Shown here piece by piece: positions 54,070 to 64,000 of a DNA stretch of 64,000 nt. This DNA comes from Erpetoichthys calabaricus. Its lineage: Eukaryota; Chordata; Cladistia; Polypteriformes; Polypteridae. How positions within the stretch are numbered: position 1 is the stretch's first letter; each line of letters begins with the position of its first letter. The notes under the pieces were generated by a model, which worked only from the letters and a program-made list of their open reading frames with translations, was not told the origin of the DNA and searched no databases. Where the stretch lies: assembly GCF_900747795.2 (NCBI RefSeq), contig NC_041402.2:181137875-181201874 (forward strand). The letters are read 5' to 3'. Made by a program: the position numbers and the translations under genes.

Positions 54070-55080
54070 AAGAAACTCTAACTGAGTAACATAACTAGGA
54101 AGTGAACCCTAGTGAGACAACCGAGAAACCTAATTCCAGCCTTGTAACACTGACCTGAGATTTGCAGGCTAGTAAAGGGAAATGGGGAAAATAAAATTCC
54201 AACAATGGGTAAACCAAGAGAAAGGCCAAAAATCCTGTCAGAGAATTAGAAACTGGAAGTAATGTTTCCAGCCAAGATGAAAGCTGGGAGATAAAGCCCA
54301 GTGAAACCACAATTTTAGGAAGTTAAGAAAAGAAGCCATGATTTTAGTCAGGCAACAGAGGGGGGTTTGGGCAAACTAAGAGGGGCAAAAGTGTTGGGAG
54401 GCCACAATTCCAGTTAGATAGTTAAAACTGGGAGGCCATGATTCTGTTCAGAAGGACTTGGAAGTGAAAAAACTGGGATAAGGTCATTTCCATTACTAAA
54501 CAAAGAAATAGGAGGCCACAAACCCAAGTGGACAATAAAGAATTAAGAAATCTACCACTCCAAAAGGGGAGCAGAGAACTGAGAGGCCATCATTTCAGTC
54601 AAGGTGCAATTTCACTAAAGCTGAGAGAAACAGTTCGGAGAAATGCTACTCAACTTAGGAAAAATAATTGGAAAGTGAAGCGCCTAATGAGAAAACTAAA
54701 AAATGTGATTTCAGTTGGGAAATACAGATTGGGATTCCCACTAATAATTGTGAATAAGGAAACTGAGGAACCACTGTTCCAGTCAAGCAGCAAAACAATT
54801 GGAATCAAGGAGTAGGATTGGAAGTTTAGCTCCAGTAATTAGACTGGGAAATGTGATTATACTCTGGGAAATCAGACTTGAATGTAACAATGCCAGTCAA
54901 GAAGTAAGACTGAGAGGTGACATCATAGAAGAGAACTGACATGTTGCTATCTCAAATTGGCAAAAAGGGACTGGGAGACCACAATTCCAGTCTGAAAAAT
55001 ATGGAAGCTGGAGACTACTACTATTCCAGTTGGACAATAGAACTGAGAAGCTGTGATTCTTGTCAGGGACCAGGGTCCAC
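54070..55080 (-). repeat. Imperfect tandem repeat downstream of the C2CD2L stop codon
   Basis: About 1 kb of degenerate repeats with a core like ACTGGGAGGCCACAATTCC followed by AGT, spaced irregularly at roughly 30-60 bases. Clear copies lie at 54396-54414, 54427-54446 and 54970-54991, with many weaker ones. The core itself is a small dyad (ACTGG ... CCAGT), so each unit could form a short hairpin. The tract begins 44 bases past the C2CD2L stop codon and is probably in its 3' UTR. No known repeat family is recognised. Confidence 0.7.
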
Positions 55081-55123
55081 AAGAATCAATTCTTCATAGT
55101 TTAGTCCATATTGGATGGGTGTC

Positions 55124-57127
55124 TTAGTTTTCGTTGCTGCCAGCAGTCCCATTGGCACTAGACTTGCTCTTGGTTTTGGAGCGGAAGGAGAAGTGCTTGA
55201 TGAGACGGCGGGAGAAGCTACCCGATTTTTTGCGTCCAGTCACACCTTCACTTACATTGGATACATCCTCATGAGACTGGCTGTACCCTGGCTCTTTTTG
55301 CCGATGCCTGCGCCGAAACAGGAGTTTTGTGCCACTCCGAAGGAAGCCCACTAGAAAAAGGGCAGCAAGGTTAACAGAATGGAATCATACATATAGTACA
55401 CTGAATAGAACTTGTGTCCAGGGCATACCTTTGTGGTCTTTCAGGCTGCGTGTCTCCAGAGCTCCAGTTGAACCTGTCTCGGACTCCATGTCATCTACAG
55501 ATGGACGCTCAGAAATGTCAGAAGGTGTTGTCTCATCTGGCTCCTGCAAGCCACTCTGGGAAGTGCTGAAATGCAGAGATTCTCTGCTGGACTCATGGCG
55601 TTGGTTATTTGCTCCAGGGGATGCACCAGGCTCTTCTTTCAGGGTATTGTCCATTGCCATAGCACAACCAATAGAAAGTACTGCTTCCTCTTCCATGATG
55701 GGCACCTACAGAGTAGCAGAGTTTACACAGGGATAGCTGACAAGACAGTGTAAAGAAGGATGCCACGTAAAAAGGCTTACCTTGGATACACCAGAAATGA
55801 TCAGTGTGCTCCTCTTGGTGGGCGTCTTCTTGTTGACCTTGCTGGCTGACTCGGTCAGCTGGCGGATCGCTGTTTCAGACACAGGATCGAGGGAACTGGA
55901 CTGCAGGCTTTCACCTGCAGATAAACATGAGATGAGTAGAAGGCCTTTTGTATATTCATTCCTGTTCACCCTCAGGTTACTGTGGTACTTACTGCTTTCT
56001 GACGTTACAGTGGTGTTTTCCGTCACTTCCACCCTTGAGGGTGAATCTGTCATGACAAAAGTGGTCAGTTGGTACAAAGCAGGTAAGTGTGTCACTGTAG
56101 CCCCCAACCCCACCAAATTCTAGTCTTACCTAGCTTTGGGTCCAGTTTAGGCCGAGACTGAATGGTAGTAACTGTGGTAACAATGGTGCCGTCGGGCATG
56201 ATGGTCCGGTCCAGCTCCACCTTTTTACAAGTAGAGGAGCCAGTTTGTACCTCATGTGGCTCTGTATTGTCCACGTATAGAAGCTGAGAGGAGACAAAAA
56301 AAGTCCAGCTTTCTTAGATGCTACTGGTTTCAACTTTAGGTACACACTCTTCAATATATATATATATATTTTGCACTCACCTCCAGGGACACAGTGCCCA
56401 GCATCCTCTCCCCAGGTGCAGCATATAAAGATACAACTTGTTGGCCCGTTGGCCATTGGCTCGAGGGATCCAACGCAAGGGTAGCCAGGCCTGGCAAGAA
56501 GTCTAGAAAGGAAAAGGCATTTTCATTAGTGATGTGTGCTATAAATGCCTCCATCAGAATTCAAACCAGCCTCTTGTGAGTCATGAGGATAAGAAATCCA
56601 GCAAGTTCTTTGGTCAAAGGGAGGCACTCCCCTTTACTTATATTGTACTAGCTGATATACCCACCATTGCCTGGGAGGGAAATAGTGGGTTTTCTTTAAT
56701 TGTTTGAGAAAAATATAATTAAAAAAACTCAACTTTAAAAATAAAAATAAATTAACAAACAATGAACACTCACTAATGTGCTTGTCTTGCAGTCCTGCAT
56801 GTATGTTATCATCCAGTTGATGCTCAGAACTGGCCAACTCCATTTAATTTCAAAAGCAACAGGGCCATGCTGGTGCTCAAACATTAAGAATGCTGGCAGT
56901 CACCTCCATTTCGCCCTCTGGTGGTCATTCCGAGTGTCAACTGGATGATGACATGCATACAAGACAACAAGATCTCCCCCCACCCTACCCAGAAGGGGGT
57001 GGGTTAGGGTTGATTTCACCCTACAGTAGTTTTAGTTGACCAATGAGAAACGTGTACCAAGTTTCATGAAAATCATTCCAGCCGTTCGGAAGTGACGCTG
57101 AAACATACATACACACACATACACTGA

Positions 57128-57186
<59 letters not shown>

Positions 57187-60100
57187 TATTCAAGTAGATA
57201 CTGATGAACACAAAGCACTAGGAATTGCCCAGCCCTTTTACCCAGGAACAGTCACCACAGAAGTGTAGTCCATCCATTACATGGGCCACTTAATCACAGC
57301 AGGATATGCACCCTGGCAACCTCTAGGATGGCAGTCTGATGATGGTGCACATATACATACTGTATGAGCAATTACAAGTCTTGTGCCTTGAAAGGATGTG
57401 GAAAGTGTGTGTCCTAAACTTACTCATCAGTGTGCTACATGAGGCAGACTGTTACAAACTTGGAAATGCTGCTTCAGAACAGCATCCATAATATAGGCAT
57501 GTAATGCCTTTGATTGCCCACAGCCCTGACATCACCCATTTCCCAAGTCATCGATAGCCATGACTGGGATAAACTGGTGCAATGATGACACAAACAAGCA
57601 AAGCCTGGAGCACCATAGTATTTAGTGTAATTTTATTCCTTTTAAATCAGGCAATGTGCACAAACATGCAGTGCAGTCTCCAATAAGTAAAATAATCCAA
57701 AATAAAAACAGTGCTCATTGTGAAGGTTAAAATTCATAAATAATATCTCTTTAAAAACAAGACATCTTCATTAAAAGTCAGTGCCATGAAAACAAGGAAA
57801 TATCTTGTCTGTATTGGGAAGTGGTGACACAACGCACACTTGACAACTCGCACACACGGTGGGAGCCATTTTACTTCAGCTCCACCTTTGGCTTTGCACA
57901 CAGCAATGCCTTTTAATTCCCTTCCCTCCGGACCCTTTACTTTGTCAAGCCTTCTAGCAGTTACTGCTCCTTTTAAGTGCACAACAGCTCCGGCCACTAA
58001 ACCACCCAAAGGCTCCTAAAGGTGCACTGTCACTCTGTGGTCCTCTGACAACTTTGCTCCTCCTGTTCTCGCATCTTCTTTTGAATGCTCACTTGATGTT
58101 CCTCTTTCTCTTTTCAATCTTTCTTTTCCGTAAAAAAAAAAAAAAAATTCCATAGCTGCACAGCTTTGCAGCGGTGTGCACCCACACCCACAAGCCAAAG
58201 CCACATTGTTTTTACTGCACTGCCACAGACCCCTAACGCAGAGCACCACAAGGCAATATACTCCACTGTTCCTTTATGTGGTTAACTCAACATACACAGA
58301 GTCTCTATTACTTGTGTTAGGAACTTAATTCCTCCACACTGCCTTACATTAGACTAATGGATCTTTCACAAAGAAATTAAAATCCAATTTAAGCAAATGT
58401 TTAGTAGGCAGGATTATTTAACAATCATGTACAAAGAGGTGAAGACAAGCAGAAAGAGCATGGAGTGAAATGTGTGCTACAAGTGCAGGACCATCCCCTC
58501 CAGGATATGTGCCTACTAGAGACCTGGCATCATGTAATGATCATACTAAGACTTCAGACACAAGATAGTGTATTGACTTACACGCTGATCCCAGCATGCT
58601 GCGCTCCATCAGCCTGATCTTGAGTTCACTTGTTTTGGCTCCCACCACCCTGAAAGCATAAAAGGCAAAGCCTGAATGAGCAGATAAGCTTAAAGAAACA
58701 ATGACACCCATTGCCCCACCCCGCCCCGCCCCACCCGTCCTGTTACAGGGCGAAGTCCTCGTTCCAGTCCAGATCTGGCGTTGGCAGCTGGAAGCTTGTG
58801 CTCCTCTGCTGGGTAGGGTGGTCCAGCTCCAGAATGCAGCACAGCTCTCTTTGGCCTATGTGGATACAGCACACATGAAGCCTCTGCCATGGGGCACATG
58901 ATAAAGGTGACTCTCAATTTTGATAGCACTCACCCCTGTCTTTGATCCCAAAGATGTTGCAGGCTCTCAGCTGTTGAATGCGCAGTGCAGTTGTGATTGG
59001 TCTTCCTTCCCATTCAGAGTGGAGCCTTTGGTCCTGTGAAAGGAAAAGTCACAGAAAAAAGTCTCAGACAGCATTTGCTACTAAAAGGTGCTTTAAGTGG
59101 ACTTGCACCAAGGAAGAGGAAATGGGAGACGGCAAGCACTACAGACAACAGACAAGGTGATGGCAAGACAGATATGGATCATAAACGTAGGATAAGCATG
59201 GAAGAACAAGCGATAGAGACTGTGGTGGGCTGAAAAGGTGTGAGCAAAGTTAGCACCAGCAGAAAGCAGTTGAAGTTGAGATAGATATCAGAGGTGAAGA
59301 AGACTGCCATCACGAGGAAGCTGGATGTGGTTTTAAAAAGAGATGTCAGTGACCCAGAATGATGAGGATAGAATATCTAGTACATAATTTTAGAAGCTCG
59401 AGCAAGCATCTCTTACCAGGGAAGTGGACACACTGGCTCTTAGGTTGATAACCATTGCAGGTTGAGTGCTAATGATGGTATCCTCCACCAGCTCACGGAT
59501 AATATCCATGTCCACCTTATTATCACTTCCCTGGCAAATGGAAGTTTACTCAAATCAGTAGAAAGCTCCCATAGCTCAACTGAAAACCAAGTCTTAGTAA
59601 TCACTGACCTCTCTCTGCAGTAGGCATGGCTTGACAGTAAGACAGAGAAGAGGGCGTTCAGAGAATGTCCATGACACTAATAGACCCTCGTCCATTGTCT
59701 CCTCTAGACAAACTTGCAGCTGTCAAAACAAGAGGGGACCATTAAGCCACCCCCAAAAACACCAGTGAAAACTGAAAAAAGGTCATACAGCCAGCCAGCA
59801 CTAGGATGCTGGGATACCTGAGCCTGCAGTGGTGCTATGGAAACAAGATAAGTATCCATAGAAACAGCAGCCGGTGATTGCTGTGTAACTGTCACCGTGA
59901 GTGTTACCACATCTACTGCAACCTGGCACTGAAGCACCTGAATGAGGAGTGAGGGAGAGTTAAATCAGTGTGAATTCTATGGGGACAAGAAAAGGCAAAT
60001 GGGATTCACCACACTTACCATGCTGTGGCCACACTGCTCACTGGAAAGCACTTGGCTGATGGCAGCAGTGGACGGGAGTTGCAGACTGTTCTCAAAAGTG

Positions 60101-60850
60101 ATCTGAATGGAACTCTGAAAGATAAAATAATTAGGTCATGCTGACTGTAACAAAAGAAAATGCAAGACCACCCTCCCCTTCAAAATGCAAATACTAGCGG
60201 GATTTAGAGGCATGCATGCCAAAGGAGTGGTTTATGTCAGGCAGGAAGGGCCAATGGGCTGGAATTGCTAAAATAAGGAGGGGAAACTGCAGTCAGGGCA
60301 AAAAGACAGCAGGGTGGGCTAAGGGGCGTGGACTAGAATTAGTGGGAGGGGTCGGAAGGTGGGCTGTATGAAAAAGGATTCGGGAAGATTATTAATGAGT
60401 GGGCTCTGGGGAGTGGACTCAAATTAAGGGGCCGGCAGGGTGGTCTCACGACTGGGATCTTTGAATGGGTCAAATCTACCGGAAGGACGTCCCAACAATA
60501 CAAGTCTCCACACACGCACGACCGGTGCACATGCATTCCCATGCAGCGGCTCATCCCCAGACACTCACCCCTATCCGACACGCCTGCTCATTGAGCGCTT
60601 GAACCCAAGTGCGCTGCCAGTTCTCACGGAAAGACTTGAAGGAGAAAAGCGATACGAGCAACTCCCTTAGAGCAAGGTGCGATTCCCCATCCGCTCGCAG
60701 CACAGACCCCCACAGCCCATTGGAATCTCCCCGCCTGCCCCAGCGGCCCCACATGCTGACAGAAAAGCGGAGCAGCCAGGTGAACAGGGTGAATAGAGAT
60801 ACGAGGAAAAGCGCGATGAGGAGCGGCCAAATCCCGGCGTGCAGCTCCAT
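55124..60850 (-). CDS. C2CD2L: C2CD2L (TMEM24), ER-plasma membrane lipid-transfer protein, 14 exons
   Basis: Tethers ER to plasma membrane and moves phosphatidylinositol through an SMP domain. Exons in transcript order: 60850-60569, 60114-60019, 59937-59818, 59719-59609, 59530-59417, 59033-58934, 58846-58747, 58649-58582, 56502-56381, 56283-56130, 56046-55993, 55914-55781, 55705-55429, 55350-55124. All are GT-AG with matching phases; 1959 bases give 652 residues, against about 706 in human. Residues about 8-28 are a hydrophobic ER anchor; [10 protein letters not shown] and SPAAVSM mark the SMP domain (about 70-240); a C2-like region follows (about 240-370); [32 protein letters not shown] and [20 protein letters not shown] are diagnostic. 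The basic tail ([20 protein letters not shown]) is the region that binds plasma membrane and is released by PKC phosphorylation. The exon 7 donor (GTAACA) is weak but is needed to avoid an immediate stop. Confidence 0.95.
56647..57187 (+). mobile_element. Unclassified interspersed element in C2CD2L intron 8
   Basis: Begins ACTAGCTGATATACCCACCA TTGCCTGGG (a word shared in part with 32770) and ends with CAAGTTTCATGAAAATCATT, GCCGTTCGGAAGTGACGC, an ACATACATACACAC run and a long TA repeat (57128-57185). This head and tail style is common in dispersed repeats of aquatic animals, but I cannot name the family. Confidence 0.5.
57190..58570. other. Rest of C2CD2L intron 8, nothing recognised
   Basis: An A-tract at 58133-58147. 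No exon-like or repeat-like sequence supported. Confidence 0.4.
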
Positions 60851-61010
60851 GGTGGATGCGAGCGAGAAAGTCGCAACGTCGTTACACGCAGCCAGGCCCC
60901 CATCGGTAGTGGGGAACCCACCGCACAACCACAGCTCCCAGTATGCGCGGGTGACGTCACACCGGCCCAATAGCCGCTGCGCAGGCGCGTCCACGAGAGC
61001 TCGCGACCGT
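60851..61010 (-). promoter_or_regulatory. C2CD2L: C2CD2L promoter, CpG-rich, with CRE and NRF1-like sites
   Basis: Upstream of the C2CD2L ATG the DNA becomes CpG-rich. It holds a full palindromic CRE, TGACGTCA, at 60952-60959, a CCAAT at 60967-60971 and an NRF1-like TGCGCAGGCGCG at 60978-60989. No TATA box is seen. The CpG-rich stretch continues into exon 1, to about 60440. Confidence 0.7.
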
Positions 61011-61164
61011 GGACCGGGTAGGCTTGGCTCTACTGCACATGCTCTAAACACGACAGGTGTGTATGGAATGCCGTTTGGGTCAAAAATGTTTTTGTGTGTC
61101 CGCATTACGATTCAAACGACATTCGAATGCAATACTTGTGGAGGGGACGCTGGCGCACGGATGT

Positions 61165-61620
61165 TGCTGCCACTCTTCCCTGTTATCCACACTTTTCGTT
61201 TCAGTTCCATAGCACCCAAACTTTGGAATGACATCCCAAAATTAATTAGATCAGCTGACTCCGTTAATTCTTTTAAAAAACAACTTTAAACTCCTCTATT
61301 TAGGAAGGCTTTTAACTTAATCTTAACATTCTGCCCTTTCTTTAAGTTTACCTCTCTGTCCAGGTGTTCAGGATAATTTGTGTGTCTGTTATATCACAAA
61401 TTAGATTATTTGTTAGGTTTTTCTTTTAGTATTGAATTTAGTATTTTACTCTGGTTTATTGTCCTTTATTCTATTTAATGCTTTGTTATCTGTTTCATTG
61501 TTCTATTCAGGAAAACATTTGTATCCAATGTTACATATACCCTGCTGTTTTTTTCTAAGACTGTGAAGCGCCTTGAGCATGGGAAAGGCGCTATATAAAT
61601 AAAATGTATTATTATTATTT
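61165..61620 (+). mobile_element. L2-like LINE, 3' end
   Basis: Plus strand reads RFSSIAPKLWNDIPKLIRSA and DSVNSFKKQLKTLLF, the C-terminal end of an L2-clade reverse transcriptase. The 3' tail AAGCGCCTTGAGCATGGGAA AGGCGCTATATAAATAAAAT and ATT repeats is typical of L2-group LINEs. 5' truncated; lies 0.3 kb upstream of the C2CD2L promoter. Confidence 0.85.
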
Positions 61621-61660
61621 GGTACCTTGTGTGTGTGTGTGTGTGTGTGTGTGTATAGAT

Positions 61661-62221
61661 CAGGGGTAGGCAACGTCGGTCCTGGTGAGCCGCAGTATGT
61701 GCAGGTTTTTGTTCCAACCCAGTTCCTTAACGAGAACTCAATTATTGCTGATGAAGCACATATTGCTTAAGTGACATTTTGATGCTTCATTTTAGTGGTC
61801 TCGCTTGTTAAGGTTCTCCAACCTTAATTGCTTATTTCAATCTTAAACTGCTGCACTCAGTGTTTTAATTGCTCCTTATTAGCAATAAGATGTAAAAGAC
61901 AAAGCAGCCAGCAGTTCTCCAGCTAGCTTTTTTCCAATTACATCTGTGTGTGTTCATCATGCACTGTTTGATTTAATAAAACACTTAATAGAAAAATGTG
62001 ACAGACTGAAAATGATCTGTTTTAGGCTTCATATCATTTGGATGATATCCTTGGAAAGGAAAAAAATCTACGATATAAGAGCCTTACATTGCACAGACTA
62101 ACAAGCCATAAAATTAAATAAGGTCTGAGATTGGCAATGATTGGTTTCTAATTAAGCAATTGGGTTGGAATGAAAACCTGTAGCCACTGCGGCTCACCAG
62201 GACCGACGTTACCTACCCCTG
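61661..62221. mobile_element. hAT-type miniature element, copy 1, perfect 8-base target duplication
   Basis: Inverted ends CAGGGGTAGGCAACGTCGGT and ACCGACGTTACCTACCCCTG; GTATAGAT on both sides (61653-61660, 62222-62229). 561 bases, no coding capacity. Nearly identical to the copy at 63460. Confidence 0.93.
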
Positions 62222-62229
62222 GTATAGAT

Positions 62230-63459
62230 ATATATAAATAATAGTTTTAGTTCGATTTAAAGGATATCTGTCAAAAACTGGTAATACTTTTTTTATTAAA
62301 CATTTACAGCAACTAAAAACACTAGAGCACGTAACTTCAAACAAAAACAACCAGGGGTACGGAATAAAAAGAAATACGGTTTATGAAAAAGTTATTTAAA
62401 TAAGGATAAATTCTTCATTGCTTTACTAATTTTACAATCTGAAATAGTCCATAGATGCATTTTTACATCCATTTTAAAGTCTTCAAACACCGCGCCAAAA
62501 TAATAGTTATGTTAATTACAGAGTAGTGTATTATTTTCAATGGGGTTGTAGATAACATCTGTTTTTTCAAAAACAATATCCACAGTAGTCTTTCCAAAAA
62601 TTCTTAATATTGACATGACTTTTAAGAAGAGTGAATTGTTGTTTCTTTTAAGATTGCATATATTTATTTGTAATTAGTATTTTTCTGATAATGAGTAATT
62701 ATTACATTCACAAAGCCAAATGGTCTTATAATGTTTCTTGTTTTGGAATTTTTAAAATAGAGTTCCAGTTTCATTTTCACTCTGTACTTAAGTTAAAGAC
62801 AATTGGTATTTGTAAAATCTGTTTACTTGAGAAATTTCATTTGTAAATAACTGCCAATATTCAGTAACTTGCATATTTTAAAGATCTTGCTACTCTTTTT
62901 TGTTTATAGGTATTATCGATGTTAGAATAAAAATATATTAAAAACTGATTTTTTTTCAATGAGATGTTTTAGTTTTTTTATTTTCAACACATTTGCAAAC
63001 ATTTCTAATATCCTTTCTTTGCTTTGTCATTCTAGGGTACTGAGTTTTGCTTGATGTGGAGAAATAATTAATTGAAATGATTTTAGCACAAGGCTGCAGC
63101 ACAGCCAAATATGAGAAAGTGAAGGGTCCGAAGATTTTGTGTACTCACTGTATGTACTGCATTATCATATTCTTCTTTATTAATCTCTACTTTTCCCTGC
63201 CTTCTTTACCGGTTTTCCTGTTATGGCATTTTGCACCACCGCCATCTGATCAAAGTCCTGCGCAGCCGCCTGTGATGTTGGAATGAATGTGGATGCTCCA
63301 ACTGTCGATGAGGCCCACTGCATCAAATCGAATAGGATAAAGTCGTGATGGTTTTCACTTCCCATAATTTGTAAACAGTTTGTCTTAGAATAGAACGATA
63401 AATTACAAACTGCATTCCCATGGTTTTCTGTTTCTCTCCAAACTGATGAGTGCTTAGAA
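62230..63459. other. DNA between the two hAT-type copies
   Basis: AT-rich, with no gene, RNA or repeat recognised; open frames up to 69 codons without motifs. Confidence 0.4.
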
Positions 63460-64000
63460 CAGGGGTAGGCAATGTCGGTCCTGGTGAGCCGCAGTATGTG
63501 CAGGTTTTTGTTCCAACCCAGTTTCTTAATGAGAACTCAATTATTGCTGATGAAGCACATTTTGCTTAAGTGACATTTTGATGCTTCATTTTAGTGGTCT
63601 CGCTTGTTAAGGTTCTCCAACCTTAATTGCTTATTTCAATCTTAAACTGCTGCATTCAGTGTTTTAATTGCTCCTTATTAGCAATAGGACGTAAAAGACA
63701 AAGCAGCCAGCAGTTCTCCAGCTAGCTTTTTTCCAATTACATATGCGAGTGTTCATCCTGCACTGTTTGATTTAATAAAACACTTAATAGAAAAATGTGA
63801 CAGACTGAAAATGATCTGTTTTAGGCTTCAAATCATTTGGATGATATCCTTGGAAAGGAAAAAAATCTACAATATAAGAGCCTTTACATTGCACAGACTA
63901 ACAAGCCATAAAATTAAATAAGGTCTGAGATTGGCAATGATTGGTTTCTAATTAAGCAATTGGGTTGGAATGAAAACCTGTAGCAACTGCGGCTCACCAG
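63460..64000. mobile_element. hAT-type miniature element, copy 2, cut by the window end
   Basis: Starts CAGGGGTAGGCAATGTCGGT and follows copy 1 to GGCTCACCAG at the last base; only about 20 terminal bases lie outside. Same orientation as copy 1 with few differences. Expected target duplication GCTTAGAA (63452-63459). Confidence 0.9.

Noticed and set aside
60609-61289. 226-codon open frame on the plus strand
   Set aside because: It is antisense to C2CD2L exon 1 and its promoter, then runs into the L2-like LINE (SSIAPKLWND). A CpG-rich strand shadow joined to a repeat, not a gene.

Overview
This window is vertebrate nuclear DNA, most likely from a ray-finned fish. The evidence is four intron-rich or replication-type housekeeping genes with vertebrate protein sequences, set in AT-rich DNA full of fish-style repeats: V-SINE-like and tRNA-derived SINEs, a 5S-rRNA-headed SINE3-like copy, Tc1/mariner elements, hAT-type miniature elements, and CR1 and L2-like LINE relics. 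A deep-branching lineage such as a bichir or reedfish is a guess, not something the sequence proves.

Layout. (1) 1-5.1 kb: repeats downstream of ARCN1 (a solo LTR, a Tc1 relic, a tRNA-SINE). (2) 5.1-24.9 kb, minus strand: ARCN1 (delta-COP), ten coding exons that splice exactly into 512 residues; the ATG sits alone in exon 1 and the last intron is 8.8 kb. (3) 24.9-29.4 kb: repeats nested in a CR1-type LINE between the diverging ARCN1 and HMBS promoters. (4) 29.5-38.1 kb, plus strand: HMBS (porphobilinogen deaminase), 14 exons, 361 residues, with a 6-kb first intron and a minor-class (U12) intron 8. (5) 38.1-50.8 kb: repeat-rich intergenic DNA with no gene I can support. (6) 50.8-51.3 kb, minus strand: intronless H2AX ending in SQEY, with a histone 3' stem-loop, a TATA box and CCAAT boxes. 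(7) 53.9-60.9 kb, minus strand: C2CD2L/TMEM24, 14 exons, 652 residues, with a long imperfect tandem repeat in its probable 3' UTR and a CpG-rich promoter with a full CRE. (8) 60.9-64 kb: an L2-like LINE 3' end and two near-identical hAT-type miniature elements.

The genes are independent housekeeping units, not a pathway: COPI coat (ARCN1), heme synthesis (HMBS), DNA-damage chromatin signalling (H2AX) and ER-plasma membrane lipid transfer (C2CD2L). The HMBS-H2AX-C2CD2L grouping matches the human 11q23.3 neighbourhood as I remember it. DPAGT1, which lies between H2AX and C2CD2L in human, is not seen here, and C2CD2L has the opposite orientation. I found no undescribed biological system. The best leads are the U12 intron in HMBS, several unusual tandem or inverted repeats, and the changed local gene order.
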